From: a virus
Strand: one strand, 5' to 3'
DNA length: 37,562 bases
IMG/VR virus record: IMGVR_UViG_3300020394_001883
Span: 1 to 37,562 of that record
In this document: positions 29,273 to 35,934 of the stretch, piece after piece
How the letters are laid out: each line of letters starts with the position of its first letter
How positions within the stretch are numbered: position 1 is the stretch's first letter
Notes under the pieces: model-generated
The model's database searches: none
What the model saw: the letters and a program-made list of their open reading frames with translations, nothing else
Told to the model about the DNA's origin: nothing
Program-made: the position numbers and the translations under genes

Positions 29273-30276
29273 TATACTTCCCTATATTCTACGTTTTTAA
29301 AAGCGGAAAGATCGGTTCCTCCCCCGTAAGATATTGCACTCTGTAAGTCCTGTTGTATTTCAAAAAGTTTTTCTTCTAGCGTCATTCCATTTGATGAAAG
29401 TTTTTTTAATGTTCCTTCTATATTATTCTTATGCCTTTTATTTTCAAAAGAAGCTGACCCAAAATAAGCTTTGTGGATCGTTCCATCAATGTTAATAGGT
29501 GTTGCTGGACTATCCGTGCAAGAAGCAAAGATTCCTCCAGCCATTATAAAATCAGCTCCCGCAACCAAAGCTTTTGCAATATCTCCGTTATGCATTAAGC
29601 CGCCATCTGCAATAATTGGAATTTTTTGATAATCATCTTCAATATTGCTACCACAATCATCAAAGATATTGTCTCCGTGGTACTGGTTTGAGCATTCTTG
29701 GATGCAGGAAAACATTGGCATTGTGAATCCAGTTTTGTTTTTAGTAGTACATGGGCTTCCTTGTCCTATACCTATCTTAACGGCGTCTGCGCCCCAAGAA
29801 TAAAGATCCCTTACTGCTTGAGGCGTCGCTACATTCCCAGCAATTAGTTTAGTTTTAGGCAGCTGTTCTTTAAAATATGATAAGGTTTCTTTGACGCTTT
29901 GGCAGTGTCCATGCGCTACATCAATAACCGCTACATCAAGTCTTGCTCCAGAGCTATGAAGGTTATCAACAATTCTTTTATCCTCATATTTTACTCCAAA
30001 ACTTGCCGAAATTAATTTTAAATTTTTTCTATTACAGTCCTCGATAAATTTTTGAATATCTATGTCGAATCTGTGCATGCAGTAAAAATAACCTTTTTCA
30101 CTAAGCCACTCGCACCAATTTTCATTTATTACTGCCTTCATGTTTGCAGGCATAATTGGCAAATTGAAATCGAAACCTAAAAAATTTGTTGATGTATCAC
30201 AAGACTTTCTGGTTTCTACACTGCCGAATTTTGGAATTAGGCATACGTCTTCATACTTAAGTAGTTTTTTTGACAT
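29272..30276 (-). CDS. guaC: GMP reductase (GuaC-type, IMPDH superfamily)
   Basis: 334 aa, without the CBS domain of IMP dehydrogenase. The active-site loop KIGIGQGSPCTTKNKTG (167-183) carries Cys176; DVAHGH (119-124), LIAGNVATPQAV (144-155) and PIIADGGLMHNGDIAKAL follow the TIM-barrel order. GMP reductase makes IMP from GMP with NADPH, moving guanine nucleotides towards adenine ones, which suits an AT-rich genome. IMPDH activity cannot be ruled out from sequence alone. First gene of its operon; ATG 6 nt from TATAAT. Confidence 0.8.
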   Translation of the reverse strand: MSKKLLKYEDVCLIPKFGSVETRKSCDTSTNFLGFDFNLPIMPANMKAVINENWCEWLSEKGYFYCMHRFDIDIQKFIEDCNRKNLKLISASFGVKYEDKRIVDNLHSSGARLDVAVIDVAHGHCQSVKETLSYFKEQLPKTKLIAGNVATPQAVRDLYSWGADAVKIGIGQGSPCTTKNKTGFTMPMFSCIQECSNQYHGDNIFDDCGSNIEDDYQKIPIIADGGLMHNGDIAKALVAGADFIMAGGIFASCTDSPATPINIDGTIHKAYFGSASFENKRHKNNIEGTLKKLSSNGMTLEEKLFEIQQDLQSAISYGGGTDLSAFKNVEYREV

Positions 30277-30282
30277 AAAAAT

Positions 30283-30311
30283 ATTATAAAGGAACTTTTT
30301 CCGAAAGTCAA
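30283..30311 (-). promoter_or_regulatory. Sigma70-type promoter of the nucleotide operon
   Basis: Minus strand TTGACT (30311-30306), 17 nt, TATAAT (30288-30283), 6 nt to ATG at 30276. Confidence 0.85.
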
Positions 30312-30312
30312 G

Positions 30313-30546
30313 CTATTTTCTTCTTCTTCTTGGAACTTTTCTTTTTGGGGCTTGCTTAGATTTTTGAATTGATTCTTTTAAGTCTTTTACGAAGTCAGAA
30401 ATTAATTCAGTATTGTCAACTTCTTCTTTGCCTATGTAAAAAGAAAATTTAAAAGTTGAATTAGGAGTTCTTGTTGCAACAACTGTATATGCTTCGTCTC
30501 CATATCTCCAGTCATAAAATTCTAAAATTTTATTTTTAATTACCAT
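30313..30546 (-). CDS. Hypothetical protein, 77 aa, basic tail
   Basis: Begins MVIKNKILEFYDWRYG; small beta-rich body and a strongly basic C-terminus (KQAPKRKVPRRRRK) that could bind nucleic acid. No family recognised. Overlaps the upstream gene by 11 nt. Confidence 0.5.
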   Translation of the reverse strand: MVIKNKILEFYDWRYGDEAYTVVATRTPNSTFKFSFYIGKEEVDNTELISDFVKDLKESIQKSKQAPKRKVPRRRRK

Positions 30547-30847
30547 TTGTAAAGAAATCTACAACCTCTTCGAGGGACACTTTTTTAGAAAGATCTTGGT
30601 TTTCGATTCTATCCTGCGAGAAACCTTCTTGTTTAGCCCAGTTTTTAATGTAAGTGCTCCATGTTGGAGCATATTCTAATGGTTCAATGATTGCTGCATT
30701 TTCAGAAATGCTCGCTAGATCACCTTTTTTGTTCCATAGTGAGCAAAAAAATATAGGCTTATTGCTATACTTAAAATATAGATACTCCCCTTTATTTTTG
30801 CACTCAAAGAGAACTTTCGTAGCCCTTGAGACAACATTATTGTTCAT
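30536..30847 (-). CDS. Hypothetical protein, 103 aa
   Basis: Begins MNNNVVSRATKVLFEC; mixed alpha/beta with FKYSNKPIFFCSLWNKKG and a helical C-terminus. No family recognised. Confidence 0.5.
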   Translation of the reverse strand: MNNNVVSRATKVLFECKNKGEYLYFKYSNKPIFFCSLWNKKGDLASISENAAIIEPLEYAPTWSTYIKNWAKQEGFSQDRIENQDLSKKVSLEEVVDFFTNGN

Positions 30848-30850
30848 TTT

Positions 30851-31219
30851 TTATCTCCCATAAAGCGCGTTCATGATTTCTTTGGATCTCGCGCGCAATC
30901 TATTTGCTAATCTTTGATTTTGTTCCTCTTCTTCCCTTCGGCGCGCCTCGTCTTCTGCAAGTTTATCTCTTTCGGCTTGTATTCTTGCAAGTTCTTTTTC
31001 TTCCAATTCAAGCCTTTTCCTTTCAGCTTCTTCTTCTTCAGGGGTTCCATGAGCAACAACTAGAACCATTACTTTTTCTGATTCTTTTAGTGGTTTTAGC
31101 TGTTTAGAGTATTCTACCAAGTCATACCATTGTTCTTGGTCAACCTCCATGAACGAATCACTTGCACGCAGTTTTTCTGGAACTGCTGAGCTTGTAATTA
31201 GCCCATACTCAACTTCCAT
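30851..31219 (-). CDS. Coiled-coil protein, 122 aa
   Basis: A short N-terminal part (VEYGLITSSAVPEKLRASD) precedes a long Glu/Arg-rich coiled coil (about residues 59-118). Sits directly after the possible virion protein at 31222; could be a scaffold, chaperone or virion-associated protein. Codons are less A/T-biased than in neighbours. No named family. Confidence 0.5.
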   Translation of the reverse strand: MEVEYGLITSSAVPEKLRASDSFMEVDQEQWYDLVEYSKQLKPLKESEKVMVLVVAHGTPEEEEAERKRLELEEKELARIQAERDKLAEDEARRREEEEQNQRLANRLRARSKEIMNALYGR

Positions 31220-31221
31220 AA

Positions 31222-31608
31222 TTAAACAGACTCGTTTTTAAGATCCATAGACCCGATTTCATATCGGAAACTAAGAGTATAAGTTCTTCTTGAAGAAGCT
31301 TCATCAGTAAATGACAAAGCTCCTCTGGTAACTGTAAAGTTATCAATATCATTGTCTGGAACTAGTCCGTCCATATGAGTGTGATATGCTTCTAGTATAC
31401 CCCAAGCAACTTTTCTATGGTCACTTCCTGCTTCGGCTTCAGTTAGTTCATGGTCTGCTGGAGCAATACCAGCTTTCCCTACTAGAGAAGAGAGTGGAAT
31501 AAAAATTCCAGCTTCTGGCGCAGTACCCATTGCCGCGCTTTTGCTATAAACCTTGTAATTTGAGCCAAATACTCCTGTTGGATCTACATTAAAATCTTTT
31601 CCTGCCAT
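31222..31608 (-). CDS. Possible virion protein, 128 aa
   Basis: Begins MAGKDFNVDPTGVFGSNY, no signal peptide, Ala/Gly/Ser-rich, with a beta-rich C-terminal half (TRGALSFTDEASSRRTYTLSF). The composition differs from the Lys/Asn-rich early proteins and looks like a structural protein. There is no similarity I can name. No canonical promoter lies immediately upstream; the 64 nt before it show no ORF. Confidence 0.5.
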   Translation of the reverse strand: MAGKDFNVDPTGVFGSNYKVYSKSAAMGTAPEAGIFIPLSSLVGKAGIAPADHELTEAEAGSDHRKVAWGILEAYHTHMDGLVPDNDIDNFTVTRGALSFTDEASSRRTYTLSFRYEIGSMDLKNESV

Positions 31609-31672
31609 AATATGTTATTAGTTGAAGTTAAACGTTACTGCATATTACACGGAAAAGAAACAAAATCTATTA

Positions 31673-31957
31673 TTATTTCAATAATTCTTCTAAATCTTCC
31701 TCAACCGCCTCTTGCTTTTGTGCTACGGATTGCTTTTGAGGCTTAGATTCTCCAGCCTGATAAACAACAAAGTCAGGGGCTTTCTCGTTTTCGTTCTTGT
31801 ATTTATTGGTAAACACCATAAGTCTAACCTCTTGGGGTTCAAGCTCATCTCCAAGCTTTACGTAGCCCGAAAGATACTTTTGATTCTTGCCGTTTTTTCT
31901 CCAAAGGGCTCCGATTTCTCGGTCCTTCCAGTCATTATTTTCGTTTTGATTTTCCAT
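31673..31957 (-). CDS. DUF736-like small protein, 94 aa
   Basis: Begins MENQNENNDWKDREIG; EIGALWRKNGKNQKYLSGYV followed by VRLMVFTNKYKNENEKAPDF resembles DUF736-type proteins (G-x-x-W-[KR]-K ... Y-[LF]-[ST]-G ... K-x-P-D-[FY]-x-[VI]-[YF]), found in phages and plasmids and suspected to bind single-stranded DNA. C-terminal acidic tail (EAVEEDLEELLK), as in SSB-like proteins. Tentative. Confidence 0.45.
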   Translation of the reverse strand: MENQNENNDWKDREIGALWRKNGKNQKYLSGYVKLGDELEPQEVRLMVFTNKYKNENEKAPDFVVYQAGESKPQKQSVAQKQEAVEEDLEELLK

Positions 31958-31965
31958 AATTTTTA

Positions 31966-32130
31966 TTATTGATTGTGAATAAGTTCTAAATGTTTTATAA
32001 AGTTTGCTTTTTCTGAAGAAGGCAATCTGGTGTATTTTTTCTTGGCAAGTCTATAGGCTCTTCTGCTTGCTTCACCGCCTTCTTTTGGGTTAAATATTAA
32101 TTTAAGTCTTTTAACTGCCTGTTTGTTCAT
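31966..32130 (-). CDS. Small basic protein, 54 aa
   Basis: ATG at 32130 inside the end of the 32111-32470 gene; MNKQAVKRLKLIFNPKEGGE, then SRRAYRLAKKKYTRLP and a helical end. Very basic first half. It fills the gap before the DUF736-like gene. No family recognised. Confidence 0.55.
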   Translation of the reverse strand: MNKQAVKRLKLIFNPKEGGEASRRAYRLAKKKYTRLPSSEKANFIKHLELIHNQ

Positions 32131-32470
32131 CTTGCATTGCTTGGTTTGCCTTGCCTTGTGCGAAAAATTTGTCCATGCACGAAACTAACGAGTCGTATTT
32201 TTCAATTTCGACAATTTTTGCTTTTACATCTTCTCCTAAATTAATATGGTCTCCAATACCAACAGAGTGCTGAAGCAATACAGTTAGATCTGCTAAGGCT
32301 TGCTCTCTTAGTCCAACATATTGGTTAAAAATTGCTTGAATATATTGGGCATGAGGCCTTTGGGTTTGTGGAGATACATTGCCGAGAACTGCATTAAGCT
32401 GTTCTGCTGTTGGCTCGAATGAGTCTCCCATTCTTGTTGCTCCTTCGAGCGGGTTATTATTTTCTGACAT
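32111..32470 (-). CDS. Hypothetical protein, 119 aa, possible virion-associated
   Basis: Begins MSENNNPLEGATRMGD; mostly helical, Gln/Ala-rich (YIQAIFNQYVGLREQALADL), less Lys/Asn-biased than the early genes. An SD-like AAGGA lies about 11 nt upstream of the ATG. No named family. Confidence 0.5.
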   Translation of the reverse strand: MSENNNPLEGATRMGDSFEPTAEQLNAVLGNVSPQTQRPHAQYIQAIFNQYVGLREQALADLTVLLQHSVGIGDHINLGEDVKAKIVEIEKYDSLVSCMDKFFAQGKANQAMQDEQTGS

Positions 32471-32547
32471 TAATACTTTCCTTTCTCTAAAACGTTATAA
32501 AATAAATAGCTAAAAACTACGAACAATACTAAATCTAAAATCCACAT
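32470..32547 (-). CDS. 25-aa membrane micropeptide
   Basis: ATG at 32547, sequence MWILDLVLFVVFSYLFYNVL then EKGKY; TAA overlaps the ATG of the next gene (TAATG). It fills the gap between the deoxyribosyltransferase-like gene and the 119-aa gene. One transmembrane helix with a positively charged C-terminus. Confidence 0.45.
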   Translation of the reverse strand: MWILDLVLFVVFSYLFYNVLEKGKY

Positions 32548-32555
32548 TTTCTATA

Positions 32556-33092
32556 TTATCTAAATTCTTTTCTTAATAGTCTCCAGCGATCTGAATCTAT
32601 TGGTTTATTTCCATTGTCTATAGCATACAACATTTCAATGATTTCGTCAAGACTATTATAGATATATTTGTGAGGAAACATTCCTAGCATCCATAAAGGA
32701 GTCTTTGATTTGCCTCCTTCCATGCTAACAAACACAGGCTTTTTCATTCTAACGGCTGTTACAATTTCTTCTGCGCTGCCCCATGAAGCTACATCTGGAA
32801 CAAGATGTGCAATAATAAAATCTGATCTATCTACTAAATTAAGATCATATGCTCTGACCGTTTTCATTCTTTCGGTTACCCGATCATATTGTTTTGTTCT
32901 CATCCATGTTTCCATTTCTTGTCTAGAGGCTTCGTCTTCTTCTACATCTTTCATGAATGGTTTCTTGTATGGATCAAAGCAGGTAATGTTGAGTTCAGAA
33001 AGTTTATGTGCAACCTCTTCTCTCCAATTTCTGCCGCTTAGATATTGCATGTGACCTACGAGGTAAGTTTTTGTTTTCTCTAGTAAATTCAT
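32556..33092 (-). CDS. Nucleoside 2-deoxyribosyltransferase-like protein
   Basis: 178 aa. TYLVGHMQYLSGRNWREEV (about 9-27), CFDPYKKPF (about 38-46), VRAYDLNLVDRSDFIIAHL (about 80-98), SWGSAEEIVTAVRMKKPVFV: the pattern of nucleoside deoxyribosyltransferase-type Rossmann-like folds, also found in T4-like marine phages. It may exchange or cleave bases on deoxynucleosides. First gene of its operon; ATG 9 nt from the -10 box. Confidence 0.65.
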   Translation of the reverse strand: MNLLEKTKTYLVGHMQYLSGRNWREEVAHKLSELNITCFDPYKKPFMKDVEEDEASRQEMETWMRTKQYDRVTERMKTVRAYDLNLVDRSDFIIAHLVPDVASWGSAEEIVTAVRMKKPVFVSMEGGKSKTPLWMLGMFPHKYIYNSLDEIIEMLYAIDNGNKPIDSDRWRLLRKEFR

Positions 33093-33101
33093 TATGTTTA
33101 T

Positions 33102-33130
33102 ACTTTAACACATCTAATATAATTTGTCAA
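33102..33130 (-). promoter_or_regulatory. Sigma70-type promoter
   Basis: Minus strand TTGACA (33130-33125), 17 nt, TAAAGT (33107-33102), 9 nt to ATG at 33092. Confidence 0.75.
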
Positions 33131-33158
33131 GCGATTTATATAAAAAAATGAATCTGGC

Positions 33159-33173
33159 GTATATAGTCCACTA
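33159..33173. repeat. 15-bp repeat GTATATAGTCCACTA, copy B
   Basis: Exact copy of 22144-22158 within a longer similar context. It lies in the divergent intergenic region between the deoxyribosyltransferase-like gene (minus) and the APS-kinase fusion (plus). Flanking GGCGUAUA/UAUGCGUU could pair in plus-strand RNA before a T-rich run. Confidence 0.6.
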
Positions 33174-33260
33174 CGGCCGAGTATGCGTTTTTATTTTTTT
33201 TTCTGTTCAGAAAATTTTTATTATTCTTTTTTTTAATTAATTAATGTATAATAGTTTGAC

Positions 33261-34088
33261 ATGAAACCTAAAAGAAAAATACTTATTATGGGGCTTCCAG
33301 GCTCAGGAAAAACGACACTTGCTGAAAAGCTCGTTCCTAGATTAAATGCCGTATGGTATAATGCTGACGCTGTTCGTCAAGAGATTCATAAAGACCTTGG
33401 TTTTTCTGAAGAAGATAGAAATGAGCACTCAAGAAGAATGGGGAAGCTCGCTGACTGGGCAAAACTTGGAGGAGGTTATGTGATCTCTGACTTTTGCTGC
33501 CCAACAGAAGAGGCTCGCAAGCTTTTTAATCCTGACTTTGTTATATGGGTAGACAGAATCAAAGAAGGCAGATACGAAGATACGAATAAATTATTCGAAG
33601 ACCCAACAAAAGATGAAAGGTGGGACGAGCACGACCTTATTTTAAGAGAAGGAACTCCTGAAGAATGGTGCGAAATTGCATTAAAAAATATTTATGAAAC
33701 AGAAAAATGGGACAATCAAGCTCCTACAGCCTTACTTATAGGAAGATATCAACCATTTCATGTTGGGCACAAAACTTTAGTGGCAGAATCCATCAAGCGT
33801 AGCGGTCAATGCTGCATAGCTTTAAGAGATGTTGCTGGAATAGATGACTCTAATCCTTACGATTTCGAAAAAGTAAAAGCTGAAATTCATGCTGCATGTG
33901 TAGAATTTGGAGATAAAATAAAAGTAGTTGAGCTTCCTAATATAACGGATGTTTTTTATGGTAGAGGGGTTGGTTACAATATCGAGCAACTTGAGTTAAG
34001 CAAAGAACTTCAGTCTGTGTCTGCCACAAAAATTAGAGCTGGAGAAATCGGGCAAGACGGAAAACCTACTGGAAAAAGACCTGAGTGA
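33261..34088 (+). CDS. APS-kinase-like / nucleotidyltransferase fusion
   Basis: 275 aa, two domains. N-terminal: P-loop GLPGSGKTTL (11-20), VWYNADAVRQEI (31-42, the D-x-x-R of APS kinase), LGFSEEDRNEHSRRMG (46-61), all as in CysC, which phosphorylates APS to PAPS. C-terminal (about 155-275): GRYQPFHVGHKTLV with the H-x-G-H motif (167-170), NPYDFEKVKAEI, and SATKIR (254-259), as in NMN adenylyltransferase-like or cytidylyltransferase-like enzymes. Which small molecule the second domain activates is unknown; classic ATP sulfurylase has a different motif context. TATAAT lies 8 nt before the ATG, with no clear -35 box. It is followed by a Nudix gene. Confidence 0.75.
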   Translation: MKPKRKILIMGLPGSGKTTLAEKLVPRLNAVWYNADAVRQEIHKDLGFSEEDRNEHSRRMGKLADWAKLGGGYVISDFCCPTEEARKLFNPDFVIWVDRIKEGRYEDTNKLFEDPTKDERWDEHDLILREGTPEEWCEIALKNIYETEKWDNQAPTALLIGRYQPFHVGHKTLVAESIKRSGQCCIALRDVAGIDDSNPYDFEKVKAEIHAACVEFGDKIKVVELPNITDVFYGRGVGYNIEQLELSKELQSVSATKIRAGEIGQDGKPTGKRPE

Positions 34089-34510
34089 CTTATATAGAAG
34101 AAGGGGACTATATAAAAATAATGCAAACCATGCCTGTGGTTTGTGTTGACGCATTAATTCAAAACAAAAAAGGAGAATTTCTTCTTGTTAAAAGAGATAA
34201 TGAACCTTTAAAAGGAAAGTTCTGGATGCCTGGAGGAAGACTTCATAAAGGCGAAACTTCTGCAAATGGAATAATAAGAAAAGTGAAACAAGAACTCGGC
34301 GTAAACTGTAGAATAATTAAATGCCTCGGACACTTTGAGGAGTTTTTTGATAAAGTTGCTCAAGTTGGCGACTGTTCCTTTCACGCAGTAAGTATTGTGT
34401 TTTTAATAGAGTTAGAGAGTGAAGATATTGAGCTTGACTCTCAATCGTCTGAGTGGAAATGGTTTAAAGATCTTCCCCCAATATTAAGAAACTATAAGTT
34501 TTTTAATTAA
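34085..34510 (+). CDS. Nudix hydrolase, GDP-mannose mannosyl hydrolase-like
   Basis: 141 aa, GTG start overlapping the stop of the fusion gene. Nudix box around GRLHKGETSANGII-RKVKQELG (about 57-78): the glycine and first glutamate are kept, but the R-E-x-x-E-E core is R-K-V-K-Q-E. A changed core also marks GDP-mannose mannosyl hydrolases (Gmm), and FWMPGGR and HFEEFFDK fit that subgroup. Likely substrate: a nucleotide sugar. The last few bases overlap the convergent minus gene. Confidence 0.65.
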   Translation: MTYIEEGDYIKIMQTMPVVCVDALIQNKKGEFLLVKRDNEPLKGKFWMPGGRLHKGETSANGIIRKVKQELGVNCRIIKCLGHFEEFFDKVAQVGDCSFHAVSIVFLIELESEDIELDSQSSEWKWFKDLPPILRNYKFFN

Positions 34511-34704
34511 TTTTTATATCTTTTAATTCCCCACCAAACTTTTCTTAACTTAAGTTTTATCTTGGCATAATCGTACCATCTGCCTTCTTGCTTTGCTTGT
34601 AAGGCTTCTTCTTCTGTATTTTTAAATTTTCTGCTAACTTTTTTTCTTTGATTGTATGAAAGCTTCCAAGGCTCTCTTTTTTCGGTTCTTTTAAAGAAAT
34701 TCAT
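34507..34704 (-). CDS. Small basic protein, 65 aa
   Basis: Start at the ATG at 34704 (MNFFKRTEKREPWKL); the longer frame to 34806 overlaps the divergent gene and is unlikely. Very basic, Trp-containing C-terminus (KLRKVWWGIKRYKN). Possibly nucleic-acid binding; no family recognised. Confidence 0.45.
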   Translation of the reverse strand: MNFFKRTEKREPWKLSYNQRKKVSRKFKNTEEEALQAKQEGRWYDYAKIKLKLRKVWWGIKRYKN

Positions 34705-34712
34705 AACGTTTA

Positions 34713-34729
34713 TTACACAATAAGTGTAA
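34713..34729. promoter_or_regulatory. Inverted repeat TTACAC-N5-GTGTAA
   Basis: Perfect 6-bp inverted repeat with a 5-nt centre in the 33-nt gap between divergent genes. Could be an operator, or a hairpin just upstream of the ATG at 34738. Confidence 0.45.
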
Positions 34730-34737
34730 CAAAATAC

Positions 34738-35934
34738 ATGGCAAATCATGCAGGACACGAATGTGAATACGGAGATAAAACCGCAACTCGATGGGTTAAT
34801 GAGCAAAAATCTGGAATTGGATCATGCGCAACTAGAACTTTTTTAGTAGACACGTTGGGCTACGATGATAGCTCTTGGGGTTCAAACCCTTGTGGTGGAG
34901 CCCAGGGGCCTACGGGAGAGCAGGGTGCCGCTGGCCCAGAAGGGGAGGAAGAAGAAGAGGATCCATGTGATGAGACCATTGTTGCATATCAATACGCTGC
35001 ATTAAGCGCTTGCGAAGCCAGCGATCAAAGTTCTGTAGAATATCCTGATGGATTTATATCGTACACTGAACTTTATAAGCCTGCAGGAGGCGGAAGTTTG
35101 CAACATGGAGGGGCTGGAGTTGATTATACTCTTAGCGCAGTTATAAAAGACGGCGCTGGAATATGTGGAACACTTGGAAGTGGCACAGGTATAACTCAAT
35201 GCGAAATGGATGACCTGCACAACGGAAAAAACGGACCTGCAATTCCAACTGGAGGCGCTACAGACTTTACTTTTAATGCAGATATTGATGATTGTGATTG
35301 TTGTGTTTACGACTCTTGCGCTACATGCTCTGATTGTCTTGCACTGCATGCTGACGAAGGAGAAGTAAATGGTCACGCTACCACGCTATCTCCGTCTCAA
35401 GTAACAGCGTCTCTAAGCGATGGAGCAATATATGATAGCGGCACTACTTACAGCACTGGAGATATAGCTTGGGAAAGAGTTGACACTGGTGGTAATAATT
35501 TAAGGTGGAAAAAATACGAATTGAACTCGCACCAGAGTCAACAGGGAGTTTCACCTAGTAGCGGGCAAACGATTACACAATGCTGTGAAGATCAAAGTGG
35601 TGCCAGCGGAAGTTTAACAAAATGTACAAACACTTCTACAAGCTGTTGTAACGCAACAAGAATTCTTGCAAGTGATTATCTCGCCTCAACCTCTACTCAG
35701 TATGACGATTCGGGTCAGCCAGCATATCAAGCCGCCGCTACTGTAACAGATAAGCAAAATGCAGCAGCTGGAACTACTGCATCAGGACAAGTAGAATTAA
35801 TAAGCACTGGAAGTACATATTGGTTCATTGACGTTTATGCTTATACCGAAACGGTTGACGTATGGACTTTACTTGGAACTTGTACCGACTCTGGGGACAC
35901 TTGTAACGGCGTAAAAGAAATAAATCTTGTTTAA
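34738..35934 (+). CDS. Cys-rich protein with collagen-like tract, probable virion/fibre protein
   Basis: 398 aa, no signal peptide. Residues about 57-76 hold six G-x-y triplets (GAQGPTGEQGAAGPEGEE), then an acidic run and many Cys-containing motifs (CDCCVYDSCATCSDC, about 182-196). The C-terminal half is Ser/Thr/Gly-rich and beta-like (TASGQVELISTGSTYW near the end). Base composition is visibly less AT-rich than in neighbours. Phage tail-fibre and adhesin proteins often have short collagen-like tracts. The role is inferred from composition and size only. Confidence 0.55.
   Translation: MANHAGHECEYGDKTATRWVNEQKSGIGSCATRTFLVDTLGYDDSSWGSNPCGGAQGPTGEQGAAGPEGEEEEEDPCDETIVAYQYAALSACEASDQSSVEYPDGFISYTELYKPAGGGSLQHGGAGVDYTLSAVIKDGAGICGTLGSGTGITQCEMDDLHNGKNGPAIPTGGATDFTFNADIDDCDCCVYDSCATCSDCLALHADEGEVNGHATTLSPSQVTASLSDGAIYDSGTTYSTGDIAWERVDTGGNNLRWKKYELNSHQSQQGVSPSSGQTITQCCEDQSGASGSLTKCTNTSTSCCNATRILASDYLASTSTQYDDSGQPAYQAAATVTDKQNAAAGTTASGQVELISTGSTYWFIDVYAYTETVDVWTLLGTCTDSGDTCNGVKEINLV

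Noticed and set aside
35002-35376. 124-aa minus-strand frame inside the collagen-like gene
   Set aside because: Antisense shadow of a composition-biased gene, without start-site or family support.
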